64,000 bases of DNA from Morinoia aosen. Lineage: Eukaryota > Arthropoda > Malacostraca > Amphipoda > Talitridae. Each line of letters opens with the position of its first letter. Position 1 is the stretch's first letter. Positions 11,196 through 21,241 of this stretch are shown here, piece after piece. The stretch lies in NCBI GenBank assembly GCA_030386875.1, contig CM059564.1, forward strand, positions 46,892,075-46,956,074, given 5' to 3'. The notes under the pieces were generated by a model, which did not search any database, was not told the origin of the DNA, and saw only the letters and a program-made list of their open reading frames with translations. Made by a program: the position numbers and the translations under genes.

Positions 11196-11699
11196 TAAGC
11201 GTCTTCATTCTTTTTGTTTTGAAATTGACCTGTCGTCTGTTTTGGAGTTAACTATACTTTCATCACTGATTAAAATTTACATGAATAGAAGTAATCCAAA
11301 GTAAGATCTGGAATCTTTTTCACGAAAAACGTACCCGCGAGATCTCTAAAATAAGTCTAGTTAAATAATTTGCCAATAATAACAATGGAAAAATATGAGA
11401 AAAATATACATTCTGCTTTTTAACCGCCATTGATCTTACACATGCGCTTCGAGTTTAAAAATTGAAGAAATACGTTTTAACGAAATAATTACGCGAATCT
11501 AAACAGCGTTTGTAATCCATTTTAACTTTACTCGATACAAAGAGTAATTCTTGATTATGGAAGAGACTTAGGTCGACCTTAATAATTTATTTGCTTCTCT
11601 TGGACAACAAAGTCTGCCCCAGGAGCGATATGCTGCAGGCGAAGTTCTGGTAAAGCTGCCGTATGACAGACATAAGTTGTCTAGGTCGGCCTGAGGCCT
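11196..11699. other. Unannotated DNA flanking the 21-bp array
   Basis: No gene or repeat recognised. The last 30 bases before the array carry the palindromic GGCCTGAGGCCTCGAG segment; a similar GGCCTGAAGGCCT occurs about 100 bp before the 20-bp array at 16.86 kb. Confidence 0.5.
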
Positions 11700-12530
11700 C
11701 GAGGGCACGAGACGAAATGACGAGGGCACAAGACGGGACGACGAGGGCACAAGACGGGACGACGAGGGCACAAGACGGGACGACGAGGGCACAAGACGGG
11801 ACGACGAGGGCACAAGACGGGACGACGAGGGCACAAGACGGGACGACGAGGGCACAAGACGGGACGACGAGGGCACAAGACGGGACGACGAGGGCACAAG
11901 ACGGGACGACGAGGGCACAAGACGGGACGACGAGGGCACAAGACGGGACGACGAGGGCACAAGACGGGACGACGAGGGCACAAGACGGGACGACGAGGGC
12001 ACAAGACGGGACGACGAGGGCACAAGACGGGGCGACGAGGGCACAAGACGGGACGACGAGGGCACAAGACGGGACGACGAGGGCACAAGACGGGACGACG
12101 AGGGCACAAGACGGGACGACGAGGACACAAGACGGGACGACGAGGGCACAAGACGGGACGATGAGGGCACAAGACGGGACGATGAGGGCACAAGACGGGA
12201 CGATGAGGGCACAAGACGGGACGATGAGGGCACAAGACGGGACGAGGGCACATGACGGGACGAAGAGGGCACAAGACGGGACGACGAGGGCACAAGACGG
12301 GACGACGAGGGCACAAGACGGGACGACGAGGGCACAAGACGGGACGACGAGGGCACAAGACGGGACGACGAGGGCACAAGACGGGACGACGAGGGCACAT
12401 GACGGGACGAAGAGGGCACATGACGGGACGAAGAGGGCACAAGACGGGACGATGAGGGCACAAGACGGGACGACGAGGGCACATGACGGGACGAAGAGGG
12501 CACAAGACGGGACGACGAGGGCACAAGGGA
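11700..12530 (+). repeat. Minisatellite, 21-bp unit, about 39 copies
   Basis: The unit is GAGGGCACAAGACGGGACGA plus one C. Most copies are identical. Variants include GATGAGG (a block near 12,160-12,240), CACATGACGG and ACGAAGAGG (toward the right end), and one copy near 12,241 that is 3 bp short. The consensus contains no T on the plus strand. Because 21 is a multiple of three and the unit has no stop codon in most frames, open frames of 280-318 codons appear on both strands. They are by-products: no frame is preferred, and substitutions are not concentrated at third positions of any frame. Confidence 0.97.
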
Positions 12531-12551
12531 CGTAAGCCACGCTTCGCTCGG

Positions 12552-12588
12552 GCCGATATTGAAGCTCTAATGTCGCTTCAATATCGGC
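12552..12588. other. Perfect 14-bp inverted repeat beside the array
   Basis: GCCGATATTGAAGC and its exact reverse complement GCTTCAATATCGGC are separated by nine bases, 22 bp after the end of the 21-bp array. It could form a stable cruciform or RNA hairpin. No T-run follows and no coding gene precedes it, so a terminator role is not supported. Confidence 0.9.
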
Positions 12589-13224
12589 TAAACTTCAGGT
12601 GAGCCGCGCAGTTTGTCCTTGCTTCGGAAAGAAAAAATCAAGTTTCGTTCGTTTAGGTTAGAGTAAAATTCACCAAAATCCGGAAGGGCTTTCGGTAAGA
12701 ACGTAATTTGGTTCAGGCGGTAGATAACTTCTTTTTCAACCTTGAAAAATACCAAGTGCGCTGTGCTTGTATTTCTGGAAAAAATATTTCGACAGGAAGG
12801 AACAATCTTCTTTAATTCGTTTAGGCCATGACTTTACACCGGAAAAAAACAAAGCAATTAATTTCAAGCTGCAGCTATATTTTGAGCGATCAAATCACTG
12901 GAAAATGTTTCGAAATTATCCCATGGAAAAATGATTCTTAAATTACGCTACAGTCGAATGATTATTACTGAATCTAATTACGGGGTGCAAAATGAAAACA
13001 TTTCACGGCATGGATCACATGAGAAGTAGACTTGGCGGCCTGTCGCTAATGGGAGTCAAAGAACCGTATCTGGTGGCCGGGGACGTTGCTATGTGCCTCG
13101 ACCGTTGGGGAACTATCGACTTTTTGTCAGAACCATCAACTCCGGAGGGGCATTAACAGTATCACGTGTCACAGACACGGCGGCAGCGATCGATAAACTC
13201 AACCTGATTCGGCACGTTACGTTG
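12589..13224. other. Unannotated spacer between arrays
   Basis: No gene, element end or repeat recognised in this A+T-rich 0.6-kb interval. Confidence 0.5.
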
Positions 13225-13862
13225 GATGCTTTAGTCTTTGCAGCCGTGGTCAGCTAATCCGCTTTCAGAGTGCGCATTGAAAAATGAATAACGAAACGTT
13301 ATCCTAGATGCTTTAGTCTTTACAGCCGTGGTGAGCTAATCCGCTTTTCAGAGTAAGCATCCAAAAATGAATAAAGAAACGTTATTTTAGATGCTTTAGT
13401 CTTTACAGCCGTGGTCAGCTAATCCGCTTTTCAGAGTAAGCATCCAAAAATGAATAACGAAACGTTATCCTAGATGCTTTAGTCTTTACAGCCGTGGTGA
13501 GCTAATCCGCTTTTCAGAGTAAGCATCCAAAAATGAATAAAGAAACGTTATTTTAGATGCTTTAGTCTTTACAGCCGTGGTCAGCTAATCCGCTTTCAGA
13601 GTGCGCATCCAAAAATGAATAACGAAACGTTATCCTAGATGCTTTAGTCTTTACAGCCGTGGTGAGCTAATCCCTTTTCAGAGTAAGCATCCAAAAATGA
13701 ATAACGAAACGTTATCCTAGATGCTTGTCTTTACAGCCGTGGTGAGCTAATCCGCTTTTCAGAGTAAGCATCCAAAAATGAATAACGAAACGTTATCTTA
13801 GATGCTTGTCTTTGCAGCCGTGGTCAGCTAATCCGCTTTTCAGAGTGCGCATCCAAAAAAGA
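13225..13862 (+). repeat. Satellite-like array, 83-bp unit, 8 copies
   Basis: Copies start with GATGCTT(TA)GTCTTTRCAG at 13,225, 13,307, 13,390, 13,473, 13,556, 13,638, 13,720 and 13,801 (spacings 81-83 bp). Each has GCCGTGGT(C/G)AGCTAATC, CTTTTCAGAGT, a CATCCAAAAATGAATAA block and CGAAACGTTAT. Copies 2 and 4 share GGTGAGC and AAAGAAACGTTATTTTA, while copies 3 and 5 share GGTCAGC and ACGAAACGTTATCCTA, giving a 166-bp dimeric alternation. Copies 1, 5 and 8 share GTGCGCAT where the others have GTAAGCAT. Confidence 0.97.
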
Positions 13863-14902
13863 AGAATATCGAAAAGAAAATACGACCAAAAATGAGGATA
13901 GCATCTGACGCTGCAGCGGATCACAAATTTTGAAGGTGCATCGAGTGGGCAATAAAATAAGGACCAACTCAATTATGGTCTACATTGCACGACAGCCGTC
14001 TCATTAATTACTGTATGACGGCCAGTTGCACCCAGTGATCGCGTAAAATGTATCCGAGGATATACTCACAGATCCATTCCGTGACTGTTGACTGATAATA
14101 GTTTGAATCGGAGAAGAATGGAAAATTTTTGTGCAGAATTAGATTCCTCTTTATTACGAAGCTGGAAATCTCAGCGAGTGCGCACCCTAATGAAATTTGT
14201 GTACCTTAAGTTCCACACCCGATACTGTATGCGCTATGTTTTTTACAATCAAGTTTAATTTCAAAGTTCTGGAGAATCAACTGAAGTAGGAGCACACCTG
14301 CAGTTAGTACGCCGCGTGTAAATTACACAAGATCCAAGCACGAGAGCCAACCCAATGAGTTGAAATTTTTGGAATCCTTGTCGCTTTTTTAGGGTAACTC
14401 AATTTACAACGAAAGCTCATAAATTTTGACTTGCATCAGTAAAATTTGTCTCTAAGTACGAGGGAAATGGAGTGAAAATAAATGAGGAAACTTTTGATGT
14501 CAAGTCTTCCGTACTTATTTGAAGCTCTGATAGATTCGTGTTTAAAAAATGAAAACTGAATAGAGCGAATTTTTACATTCTTAGACAATCTTGAAAATGA
14601 AATGAACGATTGAGGATTTTATCTTTCATTCGCATCGTACCTACCAAAATATTCAAAGAAATATTATTCAAAATTAATGGGGCCTTTGACGTATTTGCAT
14701 GCGGTCAACGGAAATTTTGCGTGATGAAAGCACGCAGAAATGCTAAAACAATCATATTCATACTCTGGTGATGCCGAAAGAGTTTGACAAATCCTTACGA
14801 TAATGCAACGAGTAACTAAAAAAGTCACAAAAAGAACATACGACAACCAGTACAAAATAACTTTCCAGTGACCCTCCTGTCAACTTCCAGAGGCGCGTGA
14901 AT
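13863..14902. other. Unannotated A+T-rich DNA
   Basis: About 1 kb without recognised gene or repeat. Two overlapping minus-strand frames of 60-63 codons at 14.66-14.94 kb are not convincing. Confidence 0.5.
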
Positions 14903-15131
14903 TTAACACTTTGACTGCTGCGGGTAAAACTGAAGGTCAATATTCAGCTAAAACTTAAAGTCAGTTGCAGGAAGCATTTTTAAAAACAGCAAACACAAAC
15001 TGGATCGTACTTTTATTTAGCTTTGATTAAGTATTCATAAAAATTGTGTTTGTGACTACTGGTCGGTCAGCAGCATTATGAAAATTCCCTCCGTGTACCA
15101 CCGGTGGGTCACGTCGCAGTCAAAGTGTTGA
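14903..15131 (+). mobile_element. MITE-1 copy
   Basis: TTAA at 14,903-14,906 is followed by CACTTTGACTGCTGCGGG; the right end is CGTCGCAGTCAAAGTG followed by TTGA at 15,128-15,131. The subterminal palindrome ACCACCGGTGGG is well preserved near 15,098. Internal sequence is collinear with the copy at 3.68 kb over the whole length (about 225 bp). No open frame. Confidence 0.82.
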
Positions 15132-16498
15132 ATAATGAAGACCATCATTCGACAGACACACACAGACAGGGGTCGATAAAGGAGCCTGAACCTCGGGTCT
15201 AAATAATTACGAGCTTCATTATCACCCTTCATGCAGAGTACCCGATGATAGCGTGAGGGGATCCTTGCCTGTAATGTCGCGCTCCCCTCGCTGCCACCGC
15301 GACGCGGATAAAGTAATCACGATTTAGGTTCATTGCAACTCCTGCTGATTCAATTCTTAGGAAGGTGAACCCTGCTGGAACTCAAAGGGGGATTGGTTGC
15401 CTAAGTTCATTTCATTAGAGAGTTTATTAGTCTGGACCTTGTTGTTGCTTGTGCTTGTTGTTTTACCTTTCTCGTTCGCTATCATTCGAAAATTTTCACC
15501 TTTGTTGATCCCGAACAGGTGGAATTTCTTCATCATTTACGTTTCCCTAAGAGAAAATTGACAAGGTTGTGCTGGGCTTTAGCACTTTTCCAATAAATTA
15601 GGCCGATTAAAATATTAGCAAAAACCATAGAAAAACTATAAGATGATTTTTTTTCTTTTATTTACGAAAGGCATAATTGCTAGTTTGACCCACCAAGTTG
15701 ATTACAGTCAACAGTAAAGTGAAAATGCAACATGAAGTTCTACCTCCACGGATTAATTTTACGTAGAATTCAGTTAACACTTTTAATTTTAAGATCGACT
15801 TCTTTCTGAAATTGTGTGTGTTGTTCTGAAGCATTCTTTGCGTGAAGATTGAGCCAGTAACCGAGAGTCACAAATTCCCCCTCTTGTTAATCCCGAGTTA
15901 ACCCTACCGCTTGTGGAGTGCAATCGTCTCACCAAATCTTCTTATGAAAGAAAAGATACTGAAATGTACGAACCTATCAAAGTGAGTCCGTTAATTCCTA
16001 CCTTCTTTAACCTATATGTGTGCAATGATGTTAAGCTTTCTAGATATTTTTTTTACTAGGCATGTATTGGACAATTTGCAGAGGGTAAAGTTTGAAAAAT
16101 AATTCATGTTTTCTTCTAGGTTATTCATAAATATTCATATAAAATATTATTCGTGGGTGAATAATTTTATTCTTTGCTTTTACGTTAAATTAACAGAAAG
16201 AGGAAATGCTGAATATTTTTTCAAATTTTTTTTATTTTAGTGATTGAAATATTTTATTCTTCTACAGGTTTTGATGTTTTTAAACGATGCGGCAACATGT
16301 TTTCATCGTTCATCTAATATGTTGCTGAGCGCCGGAGGTCATATGTGTCGATTTGACCTTCGTTCAACCTTTTCCTAGCTACTTTGCTAACAGCGCATCA
16401 TGAAACGACATTTTATACCAAACGAACATTGACGCTCCATAGAGTGCTACGAAAAATTCCAGCATGCTGTTCGGATCTTCAAATTTTCCACGTTCTAG
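15132..16498. other. Unannotated A+T-rich DNA
   Basis: About 1.4 kb, with long T-rich stretches between 15.6 and 16.3 kb. No gene, RNA or mobile-element end recognised. Confidence 0.5.
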
Positions 16499-16582
16499 CG
16501 GTTGGGGTAAAGTATTGAACGGTTGGGGTAAAATATTGAGCAGTTGGAGTAAAATATCGAACACTTGAGGCAAAATATCGAG
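16499..16582 (+). repeat. Four-copy tandem repeat, 21-bp unit
   Basis: Units start at 16,499, 16,520, 16,541 and 16,562 with the pattern CGGTTGGGGTAAARTATTGA plus one base, becoming more diverged to the right. The GTTGGGGT core is also the core of the right-hand part of the large 20-bp array that starts 280 bp downstream. Confidence 0.9.
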
Positions 16583-16860
16583 CCCATTCCTATACATAGC
16601 TTCACTTCTCACCGTCGGCCACGGCTTCCAAAGAAGCTTCGCTTCCGACGCTCGCAGCGTAGATACGCAACAAGGTAACCCCTTCAGGCAGATAAGATAC
16701 GGCGGGGCCGGCCGTACGCTCGCGATAAGTGCGATAGCTGGGGACTAGGCCTGAAGGCCTACCTCAGGTGCCCCTCACAGGTATTGGTGGCCTGTTGCTC
16801 ACAAGCGCCTTTTGTTAGTAAATACACGAGATGAAGATAAGCGTGATACCAACATTTGGG

Positions 16861-18019
16861 GAGTTGGGGTTGTGGAGAGAGAGTCGGCGTTGTCGAGAGA
16901 GAGTCGGCGTTGTCGAGAGAGGGTTGAGGTTGTGGAGAGAGGGTTGGGCTTGTGGAGAGAGGGTTGGGCTTGTGGAGAGAGGGTTGAGGTTGTGGAGAGA
17001 GGGTTGAGGTTGTGGAGAGAGGGTTGAGGTTGTGGAGAGAGGGTTGAGGTTGTGGAGAGAGGGTTGAGGTTGTGGAGAGAGGGTTGGGCTTGTGGAGAGA
17101 GGGTTGAGGTTGTGGAGAGAGGGTTGAGGTTGTGGAGAGAGGGTTGAGGTTGTGGAGAGAGGGTTGAGGTTGTGGAGAGAGGGTTGAGGTTGTGGAGAGA
17201 GGGTTGAGGTTGTGGAGAGAGGGTTGAGGTTGTGGAGAGAGGGTTGAGGTTGTGGAGAGAGGGTTGAGGTTGTGGAGAGAGGGTTGGGCTTGTGGAGAGA
17301 GGGTTGAGGTTGTGGAGAGAGGGTTGAGGTTGTCGAGAGAGGGTTGAGGTTGTGGAGAGAGGGTTGGGCTTGTGGAGAGAGGGTTGAGGTTGTGGAGAGA
17401 GGGTTGAGGTTGTCGAGAGAGGGTTGAGGTTGTGGAGAGAGGGTTGGGCTTGTGGAGAGAGGGTTGAGGTTGTGGAGAGAGGGTTGAGGTTGTGGAGAGA
17501 GGGTTGAGGTTGTGGAGAGAGGGTTGAGGTTGTGGAGAGAGGGTTGAGGTTGTGGAGAGAGGGTTGAGGTTGTGGAGAGAGGGTTGAGGTTGTGGAGAGA
17601 GGGTTGAGGTTGTGGAGAGAGGGTTGAGGTTGTGGAGAGAGGGTTGAGGTTGTGGAGAGAGGGTTGAGGTTGTGGAGAGAGGGTTGAGGTTGTGGAGAGA
17701 GGGTTGAGGTTGTGGAGAGAGGGTTGAGGTTGTGGAGAGAGGGTTGAGGTTGTGGAGAGAGGGTTGAGGTTGTGGAGAGAGGGTTGAGGTTGTGGAGAGA
17801 GGGTTGGGGTTGTGGAGAGAGGGTTGGGGTTGTGGAGAGAGGGTTGGGGTTGTGGAGAGAGGGTTGGGGTTGTGGAGAGAGGGTTGGGGTTGTGGAGAGA
17901 GGGTTGGGGTTGTGGAGAGAGGGTTGGGGTTGTGGAGAGAGGGTTGGGGTTGTGGAGAGAGGGTTGGGGTTGTGGAGAGAGGGTTGGGGTTGTGGAGAGA
18001 GGGTTGGGGTTGTGGAGGG
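16861..18019 (+). repeat. Minisatellite, 20-bp unit, about 58 copies
   Basis: The dominant unit is GGGTTGAGGTTGTGGAGAGA. The left edge has GAGTCGGCGTTGTCGAGAGA copies. GGGTTGGGCT variants are scattered on the left half, and TGTCGAGAGA variants occur at 17,321 and 17,401. From 17,801 to the end, eleven consecutive copies carry GGGTTGGGGT with a sharp boundary. The plus strand is almost free of C. Twenty is not a multiple of three, so frames cycle every three copies. Minus-strand frames of 404-433 codons (Pro/Ser/Leu/Asn-rich) are a by-product of a unit without stops. Confidence 0.97.
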
Positions 18020-20849
18020 AGTTGACCAACGTTGACCAAGTATGTAGATGAAATGAGCACTTAATTCAGGTGGACAAAAGACTTGCTCAGTTCAGCTGAC
18101 AACTTGCAGGGTACTTCACAATGCTATACCAAATAGTCATCTTGGATAGGAACAAAAGATCTGCTTACACAAAGAAGACAGGAGAACGTTTCCATGATCA
18201 AGTTGGAGAAATAAGCTAAATATAAAGACCACAGCTGAGTGAATGCACTATGGGAACGTTTGAGTCATACACTTTCATGTCAAATCAATTTAGCAATTGA
18301 TCCTGAGACAAGCTGAGGGCCATGAATGAAAGACAAATTGAATGGTTCAGTGAATTATCGTAACAGGATTTATTTAAGCTCAAAAGCGGACTGATCTTGA
18401 AACATCACAGACGACGTGAGCCGCCTGAGCCGAGCATTGCATTGGAATTATTGAAGACCGATGGAACATTGCTGCCGGTCTGGATCCCAATCTCGCCTCT
18501 TCTTAAGCTGGCAAGTCTCCAACCATAAACGCGTTCATGCCTACCAGGTAGACCTAAAGCATACATTTTCTCAGTTCGAGCCGTCAACAATGCGGAATAT
18601 TAAGCACCGCTTAAATAACAGACGCGTGTGACAAAATAGACGATATTGCCACATCGATAGGAGTCGTAGGATTGTAAAAAAGCGCATTAACAGCGCACTC
18701 AATCACACGAGAAGCTATCGTTGGATGATGGATGAGACCGGCACATCACGGACCGACTTGACACATTGGCACATCGTAGATCACTCGACAATGACGGTGC
18801 AGACCGACACATCGCTGCCCTGAGCGCCTCACAATCACATCACGATGGCACCCTCAGGGAGGGAACGTCGGATCCACGTAGCTCATCAATAACTTCAAAT
18901 CAGGGCAATCCCGAGGGAACCGCCAAAAACCGACGCACACTCAAAAAAAATGTATACGAATCGGACTCTGCCAATTACAGTGTTGACCTTTTTGGAATAA
19001 ATGTTGCTGTGAAGATGTTCAAAAAGGATGTGGAAATGACATGCGCTTCAAAAAATACACGAATCGGACTCGGCTAGTTACAGTGCCGATTCTTTTTTTG
19101 GCACAAATGTTTGGGACAAGGGGATATGAAAAAGTCACTGAAGAAGTGGACACTTATTCATCGAAGGATTAACTTTACTGACCGTCTCGCGTAAGAAAGG
19201 CTATGACAACTAAAGCGTAAATTGTTCATGCACATTATCAGGCGATGGGGTCCCCACGTATGAGTATTACAATCATTTAAAAAATAAATTCATCGTATAA
19301 ATAGCATTCAATTCTTTGATGTAGCGTCTGGCTAACGTTCAAGTCACACAGTCCGGAGTTTGTGGTGCATGCCAAAGTACGTACGTACCTGATGAGATGG
19401 AAAGTTGGAAAAATCACTATTTCATGCAAGAAAGTTCGAACGATCTGAAAACACAACCTTTCGAAAAACATCTTTTTCGATACTAGCGCACAAGACGAAG
19501 TTTATTTTAACAAGCATTTGACAAATGAAACAACGTTGATAGAATGCGCACAGACAACTCGACCGTGAAATGAACAAATAGCAGCGGAGCGTTCGGTCAC
19601 GTCTCCGATGGCAGCCAGACGAATCGAAGGAAAGATGCTTGGCTCGTAAATTCTTCGTACGAGCCTACCGCCGCCTTCTATTGTTGCGTATACAGGATGG
19701 AGCAACTGGCGGATGATAGACGGGTGGTAATGAAATAAAAAAGGAAGAAGGTGATGGATTACGGCTGGGTAAATAGATTATGAGTGACTGATCGAGGACT
19801 CGTGTTCGATTGTATCGCGAGCGGCTTCATGGCAGGGAAACGCATTTGCTTGATTTTGGGGAGAGCGGAGGCTGGTTCCTGCGCTGGAGTCTGACAGATG
19901 CTTGGGGTGTCGAATTACCGCGCATAAAGAAGACAGAGCGCTTGAATCTTGCGCAACACGGCAATGAAGCCAGAATTACTGAAGAAAGAGAAGAAAGAGC
20001 AACAAAACTTCGTTCAAGCATCAGTGGGGAAATTGCTTACGCATACATTTCTCCTTCTCATTGTTTAAATTATATTTCAAAAACGGTTAACCTAAAAAAA
20101 TTAGACCAGGAAAAACAGCATGTGGCTTAGTGAAGTAGACAGCAGAGCTTTCGCAGCCGGCTTCACCGCCACAAAACTCGAAAGCTTTTGAAGAGTAAAA
20201 TATTTCACACTTGCCGAAAGGTAACCTCGCAACGCTCTGTTGCAACATTGAGCAAAAACAACCAAACGTTTGTGATACAAAATTCACGGACATGAAAAAT
20301 AAAGCTACAACAAATACAAAAAAGAAACGTGAGCTTTTAACCAGAATGAACGAAGAGTATAAACTTCCAATAAATTTAAGAATAATTTCTTCAAGCTCGG
20401 CATTAGTTTGAATTCAAGAAAATGAAACATGAAAGCTTGAAAAATTTCGTTTCAACACCCGTTATAGTTAACAAATTTCCACACCGTATGGACTCCCTTG
20501 AAGAACAGAATAGGTCCAAAAGTCAGTTATGAGCTCGAGGCGACACATTTTGTGGTATCAATTTTTTCATAAGGTTTACATGTAGACTCCTCTCGAGGAA
20601 AGAATCGGTAGGAAATTCGGGTTTAAGCTCGAGGGAAATTATCTGAGAAAAATACCAGGTAACGTAACAAGTCCCGAGAGGAACGAGGCACCGGCCATGT
20701 CTAATTAGCTTCTACAAGATGCTTACAGCGCTGCTTTGCACGAGCAAAATTTTAGAGAGAAATTCAGCTGCAACTTTCAGCTCTGGAAAAAGCTCGGATT
20801 TTACCAACATAATTTGGTAAAATTACAGAAAAAACGGATGCTAAAATTA
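18020..20849. other. Mostly unannotated; 103-bp direct repeat at 18.95-19.11 kb
   Basis: A pair of segments near 18,951 and 19,054 share ACGAATCGGACTC, then a CYAGTTACAGTG-like block and a T-rich CTTTTTGG stretch, with period 103 bp. A 103-codon frame (18,766-19,077, no ATG at its first codon) and a 106-codon frame (19,810-20,130) lie here, but neither shows a known domain. A small perfect hairpin GGCTCGTA/TACGAGCC lies near 19,639-19,663. Confidence 0.5.
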
Positions 20850-21241
20850 GTTAAGTTAGTTCAAGCCTCCCTAGCCACAACAAATGTGCTCGGACGGCGG
20901 CAGGCACAATTTCGAACGGAAAATCAATGCACACTGAGTGTTCCATCGCAAGATCCCGTGCGTATAGAAACATCATATCAAAAGTATGTGAAACCAAACG
21001 AAAGTTGAAGAAAGAAGTAGCTACCGTAAGTAGCTACCGTACAGTTGAAGAAAGAAGTAGCTACCGTAAAGCTACAGTAGCTTTCTTATCTTGTCGATAA
21101 GAAAGATTTTTCGTGACAAAACAGAAAACCTATTCTATTTTAATAGAAGTAAGGTATAGCTAGCACTAAGCTTTGGGCCTCACATCTTCCTCCTGGGAGC
21201 GCTGATTCCCATAGAGACAATAGTTGTCTCCTCCTGAGGAG
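20850..21241 (-). mobile_element. SINE-X copy C, diverged in the middle
   Basis: The left (element 3') end reads AGTTCAAGCCTCCCTAGCCA. The right (element head) reads CTATTTTAATAGAAGTAAGG, then TCCTGGGAGCGCTGATTCCC, then AGACAATAGTTGTCT and CTCCTGAGGAG at the terminus. The middle (about 20,890-21,110) is not alignable by eye and includes local GTAGCTACCGTA repeats. Both terminal stems differ from the other copies by paired changes that keep the pairing. Confidence 0.7.
21081..21105. other. Perfect 10-bp hairpin
   Basis: CTTTCTTATC, a five-base loop TTGTC, then GATAAGAAAG. It lies inside the diverged middle of SINE-X copy C, next to repeated GTAGCTACCGTA motifs. No function can be assigned. 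Confidence 0.85.

Noticed and set aside
11700-12530. CRISPR-like regular array
   Set aside because: Direct head-to-tail repeats with no unique spacers, in eukaryotic-type DNA.
11568-12540. Open frames of 280-318 codons on both strands
   Set aside because: All arise from a 21-bp repeat lacking stops; several frames are open simultaneously and no frame shows silent-site bias.
16759-18060. Minus-strand frames of 404 and 433 codons (Pro/Ser/Asn-rich)
   Set aside because: A 20-bp unit without stops gives overlapping open frames in several registers; the translation is a by-product of the repeat.
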